Origin: a virus
IMG/VR virus record: IMGVR_UViG_3300033064_001011
Span: 1-37,177 of that record
DNA length: 37,177 nucleotides
Direction: 5' to 3' (one strand)
Positions 1 through 7,269 of this stretch are shown here, in pieces; the first letter of the stretch is position 1, and each line of letters begins with the position of its first letter. The position numbers and the translations under genes are program-made. Below the pieces are notes generated by a model. The model was not told the origin of the DNA, did no database searches, and saw nothing but the letters and a program-made list of their open reading frames with translations.

Positions 1-1
1 G

Positions 2-37
2 TTCGCCTCTCTCGATGTGTTCGAGGATGTGAGCTAG
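2..37 (+). CDS. 3' end of an unidentified upstream gene (partial)
   Basis: The reading frame starting at base 2 gives FASLDVFEDVS and stops at TAG 35-37, eight bases before the next ATG. The position just before a tail-collar protein suggests a tail or baseplate gene. Eleven residues are too few to assign a family, and the frame could be accidental. Confidence 0.4.
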   Translation, partial: FASLDVFEDVS

Positions 38-44
38 GTGCACT

Positions 45-1094
45 ATGGTCGATAAAGGACTTACTCCGGTCAAGAAGGGCGATCCGCTTGAGATCCGTCA
101 CGAAACGTGGAACGCAATGCTCGCGGCCGCGAGGCGTGGCCAGGCTAATCAGAACAACCTCGCGACCCCTCCGCCCGTGGAGAACGATCGGGATACCGTC
201 TGGGTCCAGAACGACAGCGGCGGGGATCTCTCCAGGTACGCGGTGCTCGGCGTATCCGGAATCATCTTCACGCCGGGCGACGAGGGGTTCGATGATAGTA
301 TCGCACTCACAGGCGTGGCGCCCGTAGCGGGAACCCACGAGGGCAAGTTCGTCGTACTTATAGACGCGATACCATCCAGCGAGATCGGGCGGGCGGTACT
401 GATCGGTGCGACGGTGTGCCAGGTCGCGGTAACAGATACCGATCACGAGTACGCGGAGATCGCGAACGGCGTGACCGCAACGCTGGCCAGTGCTTCAACC
501 GGCAGTGCTCAAATCATATGGGCTGAGGCGGGGACCGGGACCAAGTGGGCTATCGTACGGTTGGGTAATGAACTGACACCGAGTGCGTCGGCCGACAAGA
601 CACCGGCGGGCGCCGTGATCGAGACAGCGAGCACCAGTGCCACTGCTCCCGATGGATGGTTGTTCTGTGATGGCGGATCGTACACGACAGCGGGACAACC
701 AGCGTTGTTCGCGGAGATAGGTTACACGTACGGCGGGTCCGGAGCGAATTTCAACGTGCCCGATATGGGCGGGCGAGTACGCCGCGGATTCATCGACAGC
801 GACCCGCTGGGATTGTTCGATACGGTAGGGGTCGATGCAGGGATAGAGATACTGGATCTGATGCATAACCATAGTTTCGGCAGCGGGACCAGCGTGCCAA
901 CCGGGCCATCAGCGTTCTTCGCTGTGCCGTTCAGCTCAGGCACGTCGAATACTATCGCGTGGAACGGGGCCAGGGACGCACCTGTCGTCGATCGTCCTGA
1001 TGATTCGTTTGATGGATATCCGCTATACGGCGGCGACAATCGCGTAGACAATCGCGGCCCGTACATTGTAATGCGGTCGATTATCAAGACCTGA
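45..1094 (+). CDS. Tail fibre protein with phage tail-collar domain
   Basis: A 349-residue virion protein. Residues about 205-250 carry the tail-collar signature (Pfam Phage tail collar): PAGAVIETAS, then APDGWLFCDGGSY, then an aromatic-rich stretch ending FNVPDMGGRVRRG. This domain is known from distal fibres and collar proteins that contact the host. The first 200 residues look like a beta-rich shaft or attachment region and match nothing I recognise. The His in MHNHSFGSG fits the histidine-containing tips seen in such fibres. The gene is preceded by the end of another gene and followed by a non-coding gap, so it likely ends the tail module. Family assignment is good; the receptor is unknown. 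Confidence 0.82.
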   Translation: MVDKGLTPVKKGDPLEIRHETWNAMLAAARRGQANQNNLATPPPVENDRDTVWVQNDSGGDLSRYAVLGVSGIIFTPGDEGFDDSIALTGVAPVAGTHEGKFVVLIDAIPSSEIGRAVLIGATVCQVAVTDTDHEYAEIANGVTATLASASTGSAQIIWAEAGTGTKWAIVRLGNELTPSASADKTPAGAVIETASTSATAPDGWLFCDGGSYTTAGQPALFAEIGYTYGGSGANFNVPDMGGRVRRGFIDSDPLGLFDTVGVDAGIEILDLMHNHSFGSGTSVPTGPSAFFAVPFSSGTSNTIAWNGARDAPVVDRPDDSFDGYPLYGGDNRVDNRGPYIVMRSIIKT

Positions 1095-1206
1095 CCACCG
1101 CCCTCAGTCATTTTGTAAGAAAATTTTTTCTATCTATAATCGCTTGCTCGCAAAATACTTGCGTGCGTCGATCTCCATTTCTCGTACATCGTCGAGAGTT
1201 TTCATG

Positions 1207-1235
1207 TTGACAATATCCGGCGGCGTGCCGATAAC
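1207..1235 (+). promoter_or_regulatory. Candidate sigma70-type promoter
   Basis: A perfect TTGACA at 1207-1212 is followed 17 bases later by GATAAC at 1230-1235 (4 of 6 matches to TATAAT). It lies in the gap between the tail-fibre gene and the pentapeptide gene, about 50 bases before the latter's start, as expected for the first promoter of the early region. Confidence 0.45.
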
Positions 1236-1286
1236 TATCTGTAGATCAAGCGGCACTCATTCGAGGTATACAGGAAAGGTTTTGAT

Positions 1287-1808
1287 ATGAACGCAGAAGA
1301 AATCGCAACAATCATAAGCCTGCATAGTAAATGGCTGAAAAACGAATCCGATGGCAAGCGTGCCGACCTGTACGGTGCCAACCTGCGAAGTGCCAACCTG
1401 TACGGTGCCAACCTGCGAAGTGCCGACCTGTACGGTGCCAACCTGTACGGTGCCGACCTGCGAAGTGCCAACCTGTACGGTGCCAACCTGTACGGTGCCG
1501 ACCTGCATGCGTTTCAGATATGCCCAGAAGAGGGGGGTTTTATTGGCTGGAAAAAACTGCTAAACGGTATCATATGCAAACTATTGATTCCATCTGATGC
1601 AAAAAGAACCTCGTCGCTTATCGGTCGCAAGTGCCGCGCTGAGTTCGTAAAAGTTCTTGATGGCGAGGGCGTCGATGGTCACACAGGAAAGCTAAGATAT
1701 TCCCCCGGCGAGATCGTGAGGCCCGATTCATATGACGATGATATACGTGTGGAGTGCACGCATGGAATCCACTTCTTTATCACTCGTGACGAAGCCGAGA
1801 AATGGTAA
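1287..1808 (+). CDS. Pentapeptide-repeat protein with DUF5758-like C-terminus
   Basis: A 173-residue protein. Residues 1-24 form a short helical lead. Residues about 25-71 are ten pentapeptide repeats of the A(D/N)LYG / A(D/N)LRS type, predicted to fold as a square beta-helix. The C-terminal half ([24 protein letters not shown] ... [17 protein letters not shown], given in parts) resembles DUF5758, a domain often found after such repeats in phages and bacteria. The start is set by AGGAAAGG at 1272-1279. Some pentapeptide proteins mimic DNA and inhibit gyrase, but nothing here proves that role. The repeat tract is unusually uniform at DNA level, suggesting recent expansion. Confidence 0.8.
   Translation: MNAEEIATIISLHSKWLKNESDGKRADLYGANLRSANLYGANLRSADLYGANLYGADLRSANLYGANLYGADLHAFQICPEEGGFIGWKKLLNGIICKLLIPSDAKRTSSLIGRKCRAEFVKVLDGEGVDGHTGKLRYSPGEIVRPDSYDDDIRVECTHGIHFFITRDEAEKW
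1361..1505 (+). repeat. 15-base tandem repeat array coding for pentapeptides
   Basis: Near-identical units of the form TGCCAACCTGTACGG / TGCCAACCTGCGAAG repeat about ten times. Because 15 is a multiple of three, all frames stay open across the array on both strands. Only the frame of the pentapeptide protein has flanking sequence that looks coding. Confidence 0.9.
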
Positions 1809-1826
1809 CCCGAAAAGGATCTTAAT

Positions 1827-2300
1827 ATGAACCCACTGGAAACATGTATTTTAATCACAACCGCCTTCGCAGCTCTAGCCCTCGTGCAGACCGCCAAGCT
1901 CGCCAAGCAAAAACACCTGACCGCCCGAGCACACATGACGATCACGCAAACAGTCAAGGATACAATGGAGCGTTACGCCTATCTATGCGAATACCACGCT
2001 CAGAGATATTCTGAGATCATTGAGAGCCTTGGCGATACACCAAGCGGCATCCCCGAACTGCGAGATATTCATTTAGAACGTGCCCGCGAGACTCGCGATC
2101 TACTCGCCTGTTGCACCGTAGATAATGACTCGCTGAGAACCGAGTGCCCGTGCGGCTGTGACTGGCCCGTGAGCGATGCTCTGTTCTGCGAACGCTGCTG
2201 TTCGCAGTTCTGCGAACATTGCATGGACGATAATTATATCTGTAAATACTGCGGGTTCGACATGGACGCTGAGTACGCCGAAACCGAAGGAGCCAAGTAA
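1827..2300 (+). CDS. Hypothetical membrane-anchored Cys-rich protein
   Basis: A 157-residue protein of unknown function. Residues about 5-23 are a hydrophobic N-terminal segment that may be a membrane anchor. A helical middle follows. The C-terminus has a dense Cys cluster (CPCGC, CERCC, CEHC, CKYCG), which probably binds one or two zinc ions in a ribbon or treble-clef fold. AAAAGGAT upstream serves as ribosome binding site. It may be a membrane-attached regulator or host-takeover factor; no homologue is recognised. Confidence 0.7.
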   Translation: MNPLETCILITTAFAALALVQTAKLAKQKHLTARAHMTITQTVKDTMERYAYLCEYHAQRYSEIIESLGDTPSGIPELRDIHLERARETRDLLACCTVDNDSLRTECPCGCDWPVSDALFCERCCSQFCEHCMDDNYICKYCGFDMDAEYAETEGAK

Positions 2301-2302
2301 TC

Positions 2303-2662
2303 ATGCCGGTAACCTACCTCTCAAGAAAGCAATTTAAGGAAGCCGTGGCCGCTGGCCACATCCCTGATCTTCCGTCGCTACAAGTTTACCCGGTGAGCAC
2401 CCGTGACGCCGCGAACGAGCTGAGGCTCCGTGGATTGAACGTCAATCATCATCAGCTAAAGTACATCGCCGAGAAGCGTATCGTCACTCCCAACGGCGGC
2501 GGTGGCAAGGGGTACAAGTATCTCTGGCGACGAGCGGACATCGACGCAGCGGCACGGCACCTCGCATCGTCCAACTACTTCACTGAGGATGCGATCGTCG
2601 CGAGAGCCACTGGCCAGCCGTTCGCCGAGTTCATCGAGAAGCGATTCCAGCAAGTTCAATAA
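2303..2662 (+). CDS. Helix-turn-helix DNA-binding protein (MerR/excisionase-like)
   Basis: A 119-residue protein. Residues about 31-80 fit a winged helix-turn-helix of the MerR/excisionase type: DAANELRLRGLNVNHHQLKYI, split around the turn, then a glycine-rich wing before YLWRRADIDAA. The start sits two bases after the previous stop, with GAAGGAG at 2286-2292 as ribosome binding site, so it is co-translated with the Cys-rich gene. Likely roles are transcription control of the early operon or a DNA-architectural function. An excisionase role is not supported because no integrase is visible. Confidence 0.65.
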   Translation: MPVTYLSRKQFKEAVAAGHIPDLPSLQVYPVSTRDAANELRLRGLNVNHHQLKYIAEKRIVTPNGGGGKGYKYLWRRADIDAAARHLASSNYFTEDAIVARATGQPFAEFIEKRFQQVQ

Positions 2663-2694
2663 TCAACCGAAACCCAAACCGAAGGGATGTGCGT

Positions 2695-3498
2695 ATGTAT
2701 ACGTTAGATCAGATCATGAGCGGCAAGCGAATCCGGGCGCCACGGATAATCGACATAGGCGTCGAGAAGGTCGGCAAATCCAGTTTCGCCGCGGGAGCCC
2801 CGAACCCGTTCTTTCTCCCGATCAAGGGCGAAGAGGGTATTGACGATCTCAACGTCAAGCACTCGCCGGTATGCGAGACATTCGCCGACGTGCTCGGATG
2901 GCTCGGATACCTCTACCACGAAAAACACAAATTCGAGACCGTCGTGATCGATTCGATGAGTACCCTGGAGCCCCTGATCTGGGCGGCGACATGTGCACGC
3001 CACGGCGTCACGAACATCGAAGAGGTTCTGGAAGGATTCTCCAAGGGGTACAAGGAAGCACTCACCGAGTGGCGTATCCTCACCGACTGGCTCGATGCTC
3101 TCCGTAACGATCGGAACATGACAGTCATACTCATCGGCCACGTTGAGATCGGCAAGGTCAACGAACCGCCGCTCGAGGCCTTCGATACGTTCCTGTTCGA
3201 CATCCACAAGAAGGCGGCGGCACAGCTCTCCAGGTGGGCCGATAGTATCGTGTTCTGCAACTACAAGACGATCGTCACGAAAGAGGCTTTAGGGTTCGGC
3301 AAAGAAAAGGGGATCGGCGTTGACATGGGCGGCGGCGATCGGTTCCTGTTCACACGCAAGACACCCGCTCACCCTGGCGGCGGTCGAGGCGTGTACGGTC
3401 GGCTCCCCGATGAACTCCCGCTCAACTGGCCAGCGTACGCGGCGGCGATCAAAGCACAGATCGCAGCGGAGAAGAACCCGCCGGCCGCGGTCGAGTAG
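2695..3498 (+). CDS. Sak4-like RecA-fold recombinase ATPase (AAA_24)
   Basis: A 267-residue ATPase that probably promotes strand annealing or exchange in phage recombination. The P-loop is DIGVEKVGKSS (residues 20-30, Lys28 and Ser29), and FETVVIDSMSTLEP supplies the Walker B strand. These and the overall length match the phage AAA_24 / Sak4 group. An in-frame GTG six bases upstream (2689) is only about one base from the GAAGGGA site at 2681-2687, so ATG 2695 with seven-base spacing is preferred. The next gene encodes a DUF669 protein, the usual partner of Sak4-type proteins. Confidence 0.82.
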   Translation: MYTLDQIMSGKRIRAPRIIDIGVEKVGKSSFAAGAPNPFFLPIKGEEGIDDLNVKHSPVCETFADVLGWLGYLYHEKHKFETVVIDSMSTLEPLIWAATCARHGVTNIEEVLEGFSKGYKEALTEWRILTDWLDALRNDRNMTVILIGHVEIGKVNEPPLEAFDTFLFDIHKKAAAQLSRWADSIVFCNYKTIVTKEALGFGKEKGIGVDMGGGDRFLFTRKTPAHPGGGRGVYGRLPDELPLNWPAYAAAIKAQIAAEKNPPAAVE

Positions 3499-3542
3499 TA
3501 TTCACTTAGCAACTAACCCAACAGACCACAGGAGATCGTAGT

Positions 3543-4187
3543 ATGTCACAAGTACAAGGAAACATGGGCGGTCAGTTCGACGCCAACAAGGTCGCACCGA
3601 AGAAAGCGTTCGAGCCGATCCCGACATCGTGGCAACCCGCCATGATGATCAAATCAGAGATCGTTGCGGTGGACGGGAAAAAAGGCAAGGGCTCCGGAGC
3701 CAAGCTCACTTGGCAGATCACTGACGGCCCGCACAAGGGTCGCCAGGTATATGATTTCGTGAACCTGAAGAACACGAACCCGAACACTCAGGCGATGGGC
3801 GATGCTCAGACCTCCGCGATATGCCACGCCACAGGGTTCATGATGCCGCAGGATACCAGCCAGTGGCATAACCTCCCGTGCTATATCCGCGTGAAGCCGA
3901 AGCCCGCGAAAGACGGATACGATGCCAGCAACAGCGTCGGCGACTACAGACCCCTGAGCGATCCTCCGAAACAACTCGGAGCACCGGCAGCGGTATCTGC
4001 AGCCGCTCCGGCTCCCGCTCCGGCTCCCGCACCACAGGCGGCGCCCGCCGCAGCACCTCAACCCGCACCGGCTCCGGCACCGGTCGCGGCACCGGCCGCG
4101 GCGCCTGTAGCACCCGCTACGCCTACTCCCGAGCCCGCACCGCCGGCGACCGATGCTGACGCGGCTACGCCGACGTGGATGCAGTAG
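3543..4187 (+). CDS. DUF669 single-strand DNA-binding-like protein
   Basis: A 214-residue protein. Residues about 1-125 match the DUF669 family (WQPAMMIKSEIVAV, LTWQITDGPHKGRQVYD, NLKNTNPNTQAMGDAQ). This family is found beside phage recombinases and thought to bind single-stranded DNA with an OB-type fold. Residues about 140-205 are an Ala/Pro-rich linker, and the end carries the acidic DADAATPTWMQ, reminiscent of the partner-recruiting tip of SSB proteins. AGGAG at 3530-3534 sets the start. With the preceding Sak4-like ATPase it probably forms a recombination pair. Confidence 0.8.
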   Translation: MSQVQGNMGGQFDANKVAPKKAFEPIPTSWQPAMMIKSEIVAVDGKKGKGSGAKLTWQITDGPHKGRQVYDFVNLKNTNPNTQAMGDAQTSAICHATGFMMPQDTSQWHNLPCYIRVKPKPAKDGYDASNSVGDYRPLSDPPKQLGAPAAVSAAAPAPAPAPAPQAAPAAAPQPAPAPAPVAAPAAAPVAPATPTPEPAPPATDADAATPTWMQ

Positions 4188-4553
4188 ATCGCTGGCGTGG
4201 ATGTCTCGTCTTCGTACGAAAGGGATTCATGGATTCGCGAGTCCTGAGTTCAAGTAGGTCCTGGTCCGGGTTATGGGACGTTCAATTAGTTCCGCCTATT
4301 TCGAGACATCCTCGCTGGCTCGATTGATCGTAACGTGCTGGCGTGCAGTCTGGGTTGTTTCCGGCCATGCAAAAATCAGGACTGTCAAGGAAGCGATGGC
4401 CACGCCAGCACACGAACTTGTCCTCCTGAGAAGAACATGGACCCCGACGTGGTTCAGGCGAAGCGTCGGATCAAGCGGGCACGGTATGCTTGTGCGAACT
4501 TGCCTGTGCAAGAAGCCCGACAATGCGAGTGACAGCCGGGAGAGACCGGCGGT
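4188..4553 (+). other. Long stretch without a convincing gene; RNA-structure-rich
   Basis: This 366-base gap lies between the DUF669 gene and the tRNA. It holds only very short reading frames: 4229-4327 (32 codons, AAAGGG four bases before the ATG) and 4437-4532 (31 residues beginning MDPDVVQAKRRIKRARY, no clear ribosome site). It also holds several inverted repeats: the 11-base arms at 4335-4345/4401-4411, CTTGC/GCAAG near 4491-4509, and GCCGG/CCGGC at 4535-4550. It could be an untranslated RNA, a processing leader for the tRNA-tmRNA transcript, or decayed genes. I cannot decide between these. Confidence 0.5.
4335..4411 (+). repeat. 11-base perfect inverted repeat (RNA stem candidate)
   Basis: GTGCTGGCGTG (4335-4345) is the exact reverse complement of CACGCCAGCAC (4401-4411). 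Inside it CAGTC (4346-4350) can pair with GACTG (4380-4384), extending the stem with an asymmetric loop on the right side. There is no U-tract, so this is not an intrinsic terminator. It may be part of a structured RNA. Confidence 0.55.
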
Positions 4554-4645
4554 TCATCGGTAGCTCAGATGGTAGAGCACGCGGCCCAAGTAGCGATAGC
4601 GAAAAGATAACCGTGATGTCGCGGGTTCGATTCACGCCTGATGAA
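4554..4645 (+). tRNA. tRNA-like gene with a 26-base anticodon loop
   Basis: The fold is canonical apart from the anticodon loop. The acceptor TCATCGG (4554-4560) pairs with CTGATGA (4638-4644) with one G-T pair. T8 A9 are followed by D-stem GCTC/GAGC. The anticodon stem is CGCGG (4580-4584) / CCGTG (4611-4615), the variable loop ATGTC, and the T-arm GCGGG-TTCGATT-CACGC has one G-A mismatch. The discriminator is A4645 and no CCA is encoded. The anticodon loop has 26 bases (4585-4610) instead of seven, a 19-base excess. Removing bases after CCC or CCCA would leave CCCATAA (anticodon CAT, but C33 rather than T33); other cut points give GAT or CAA, so the isotype is undecidable. It lies 16 bases before the tmRNA and is probably co-transcribed. 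Possible readings are a tiny intron, a decayed tRNA or a tRNA mimic. Confidence 0.65.
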
Positions 4646-4661
4646 GTTTAAAACTGAATAC

Positions 4662-4974
4662 GGGCGTGAAATGGTTTCGACCGGACGAATGACGGTCACG
4701 ACTACACCGACTGGAATGGCAAGGCAGGCCAGTATAAAAGCCCTCCGAATTTGTAATTGCTAACACGCAACTACTGAAGGCTGCATAGCAGCTTTCCCCC
4801 AGCCTTCGACTCCGATGGGAGATGCTGGGGCAACATCGGACAGTTTCTCGTTTCAGGAAAACGAGTGGTGGAGGTTGCCGGGCTGTAAGGTAAACCGCCA
4901 TGACCTACGGCGGTAGCGGTGTGATGTCTGATTGAAAGCGTGCCGGGACTCGGGTTCGACTCCCGGCACGTCCA
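4662..4974 (+). ncRNA. ssrA: Transfer-messenger RNA (tmRNA)
   Basis: tmRNA rescues stalled ribosomes by acting first as an alanyl-tRNA and then as a short message for a degradation tag. The 5' end GGGCGTG (4662-4668) pairs with CACGTCC (4967-4973) as a seven-base acceptor with one G-T pair, followed by discriminator A4974. The T-arm is TCGGG-TTCGACT-CCCGG. The 5' D-like region ATGGTTTCGACCGG is typical. The resume codon GCT at 4759, preceded by TTGTAATT, opens a tag frame encoding ANTQLLKAA and ending with TAG at 4786-4788; the terminal Ala-Ala is the usual protease signal. CCA is not encoded. The length of about 313 bases without CCA is normal. It is a complete one-piece tmRNA, unusual but not unknown in phages. 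Confidence 0.93.
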
Positions 4975-4998
4975 TTATATTACAGCTGATACTGAGAC

Positions 4999-6186
4999 AT
5001 GACACATATGGGCAATCTAACCGAACACATCCAGGCTGACAGCAGAACCGTGCGAGCGATCTACGAAAGCCACAAGACCCGTGGAGTATCCGCAGCCCGG
5101 CAAGAGTGCATGGATGCATCAAGTATCGGAACGGAGTGCTCCCGGGCTCTGTGGTATACCTTTCGCCACTGCGATCGAAGTGCGGTGACCGGGTTGGAAT
5201 ATGCATCTCGGAAGGCGGGCGGATTGGCCGTGTCGCGACTATCGCTGGATCTCACGGCGATTGGCTGCGAGGTGCACGACGAGAACCCTGAGACAGGGCA
5301 CCCGTTCACGTGCTCGGCTGTCGCCGGCCACTTCGGCGGGCAGATGGATGGATGTTGCAGGGGTATCCCAGAAGCTCCTATGGCGTGGCACGCAATCAAG
5401 TACGCCTCTCACGACGCCAAGGCGTTCAAGAAGCTGGCCCGCGATGGCGTTCTCAAGACGGACCCCGAGGGGTATGCCGAGTGCATGGTTCATATGCATT
5501 TCTTCAAGATGAAGCGTGCGTTGTACCTGGCCGTCAACCGGAAAACCGGCGAGCTGTACTCCGAGCGAATCAGGTACGACAAGAAACAAGCACTCGCACT
5601 GAACGCCAGAGCCGAGATCATCGTATCGGCGACGGTCCCGCCAGCAAAACTATCCGACGAGCGAGGCTCGTGGCAATGCCGATCGTGCTCGTTCAAGATG
5701 CTCTGCCACGGATCGGAACCGCCGATCGCTGCTGTATCGTGTGTCGTCGGCTGTCGGAACTGCGTGCACTCTACGCCCGAGATGGATATGACGACTGGCC
5801 GGTGGAGTTGTGCGAAGTACAGTATCACACTGAGCCGCGAGCAGCAGGATACCGCGTGCACCGATCACCTGTTCATACCCGACTTGATTAATTTCGCAGA
5901 ACCGATCGGAGCCGAGTACGATCCTGTCAACGGCGATTGGACCGAGTACAAGAACCACGCTGACGGTGCGACCTGGCGGCAAGGCAGGAACACTGCCGAG
6001 GGCCACTACACGAGCCAGGAGTTAACGCTCCTCCCAGGCCCGCTGGTAGCCGCCGGAGAGATCGAACTATTAATGAACGCTCTGGCCGCTGAGTTCATTC
6101 GGGTACGGCCGCACGAGGACGATCCGGATTGGAAGGCACACGACGCCAGGCTCGACGAGTTTAACAGGAGAAATCCCGGATTATGA
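4999..6186 (+). CDS. Cas4/RecB-like PD-(D/E)XK nuclease-fold protein
   Basis: A 395-residue protein of the phage exonuclease group related to Cas4/AddB. The N-terminal SIGTECSRALWY supplies Cys47, and CRSC...LC supplies Cys227, Cys230 and Cys236, a four-Cys set typical of an Fe-S cluster clasp. GGQMDG gives the metal-binding Asp117. Where relatives, from memory, carry an E-x-K motif before the AKxFK segment, this protein reads HAIKYASHDAKAFK, so the catalytic Glu/Lys pair appears to be missing. A second Cys-containing region (residues about 250-290, CRNCVHSTPEMD) is also known in this family. It overlaps the helicase gene by four bases (ATGA) and probably works with it in end processing or recombination. 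Confidence 0.75.
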   Translation: MTHMGNLTEHIQADSRTVRAIYESHKTRGVSAARQECMDASSIGTECSRALWYTFRHCDRSAVTGLEYASRKAGGLAVSRLSLDLTAIGCEVHDENPETGHPFTCSAVAGHFGGQMDGCCRGIPEAPMAWHAIKYASHDAKAFKKLARDGVLKTDPEGYAECMVHMHFFKMKRALYLAVNRKTGELYSERIRYDKKQALALNARAEIIVSATVPPAKLSDERGSWQCRSCSFKMLCHGSEPPIAAVSCVVGCRNCVHSTPEMDMTTGRWSCAKYSITLSREQQDTACTDHLFIPDLINFAEPIGAEYDPVNGDWTEYKNHADGATWRQGRNTAEGHYTSQELTLLPGPLVAAGEIELLMNALAAEFIRVRPHEDDPDWKAHDARLDEFNRRNPGL

Positions 6187-7250
6187 GCATCGTACTAACA
6201 GAATCCCAGGAGCACGCCGTAAGCCAGGCGATCGAAGCATTCGAGCGGGGTGATCCCCTGTTCAGGATCGGCGGTTACGCGGGCACCGGCAAGACCACGA
6301 TCGCCAAGGAAATCGTAGCTCGTATGCCCGGGGCGGTCGAGGTCTGTGCGTTCACCGGGAAGGCCGCGAACGTATTGCACCAAAAGGGACTACAGGGCGC
6401 CCGTACGATCCACCGCACGATATACGATTACGATGAACGCTTTGAAACATTCGTTCGGAAGCCCGCGTTGCACGCCAAGGCAATATTGATAGACGAGGGC
6501 TCCATGGTCAGCGATGTGCTCTGGGAGGATCTGCAGCAGTTCGGGTTACCGATCATCGTGATCGGGGATCCCGGGCAGCTCGAACCCGTGGGTAACGATC
6601 CGAGGCTCATGCACGATCCGGATATCGTGCTCGAAGAGATCCACAGGCAAGCCGCCGAGTCGCAGATCATAACGCTGGCCAACCATATACGGAAGGGCGG
6701 TCACATCCAAAGAGGCGAGTGGCGTGACGTCCAGGTGCTCCCGAAGTATCTTGCAAACAATGATCTACTGTGGGCTGATCAGGTGCTCTGCGGATACAAC
6801 GCTACGCGGGTTCAGGTCAACAACTTCATCCGCCATGAACTCGGGTACGCCGGCGATAGCGTCGTGGTCGAGGGCGAGCGGATAATATGCTTACAGAACA
6901 ACCGGGAACTCGGCGTATTCAATGGGCAGATGTTCATAGTGGATCAGATCATTAAAGAAGACAAGTATCGGATCGAAGCCAAGGTGATCGGCGATGACGG
7001 CCAATCGCGGAAGATGGATCTGTGGCCAGGTCACTTCGGGCTCGAACAAAAGATCGGATTCGATGTGCTCCGCAAGGTACGCGACCGGGTTGTGGCCGAT
7101 TACGCTTACGGGATCACCACACATAAATCCCAGGGCAGCGAATGGGCCAAGGTCATTGTTCTCGATGAACAGTGCTCCGTATGGGATCCAGTTCGATGGC
7201 GGTATACAGCAATCACGAGAGCAGCGAGCGAGCTGCATTACTACGTTTGA
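6183..7250 (+). CDS. RecD/Dda-like SF1B DNA helicase
   Basis: A 355-residue ATP-dependent DNA helicase, expected to move 5'-3'. Motif I is GGYAGTGKTT (residues 30-39, Lys37), motif II ILIDEGSMV, motif III GDPGQLEPV, motif V GITTHKSQGSEW and motif VI RYTAITRA. Length and motif order fit the short phage Dda/RecD2 type. The ATG overlaps the stop of the nuclease-fold gene (ATGA), which implies translational coupling and a shared recombination or replication-restart role. Confidence 0.92.
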   Translation: MSIVLTESQEHAVSQAIEAFERGDPLFRIGGYAGTGKTTIAKEIVARMPGAVEVCAFTGKAANVLHQKGLQGARTIHRTIYDYDERFETFVRKPALHAKAILIDEGSMVSDVLWEDLQQFGLPIIVIGDPGQLEPVGNDPRLMHDPDIVLEEIHRQAAESQIITLANHIRKGGHIQRGEWRDVQVLPKYLANNDLLWADQVLCGYNATRVQVNNFIRHELGYAGDSVVVEGERIICLQNNRELGVFNGQMFIVDQIIKEDKYRIEAKVIGDDGQSRKMDLWPGHFGLEQKIGFDVLRKVRDRVVADYAYGITTHKSQGSEWAKVIVLDEQCSVWDPVRWRYTAITRAASELHYYV

Positions 7251-7269
7251 ATACAAAGGAACTGAGGCA

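Noticed and set aside
1134-1205. Opposite-strand frame of 23 residues starting MKTLDDVREMEIDARKY
   Set aside because: It reads like protein but is isolated on the minus strand, very short, and has only a weak GGA site. No minus-strand operon supports it.
1235-1597. Additional long frames in all phases across the pentapeptide array
   Set aside because: They result from the 15-base repeat period; flanking parts are not protein-like.
3654-4159. Frames on both strands over the Ala/Pro-rich tail of the DUF669 gene
   Set aside because: Low-complexity GC-rich codons keep other frames open; the sequences are Arg/Ser-rich shadows.
4273-4563. 96-residue frame over the structured gap, running into the tRNA
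   Set aside because: Composition is unlike phage proteins, there is no ribosome site, and it overlaps the tRNA.
4632-5206. Minus-strand frames across the tmRNA and the following gene start
   Set aside because: The region is clearly an RNA gene, and these frames have no supporting start signals.
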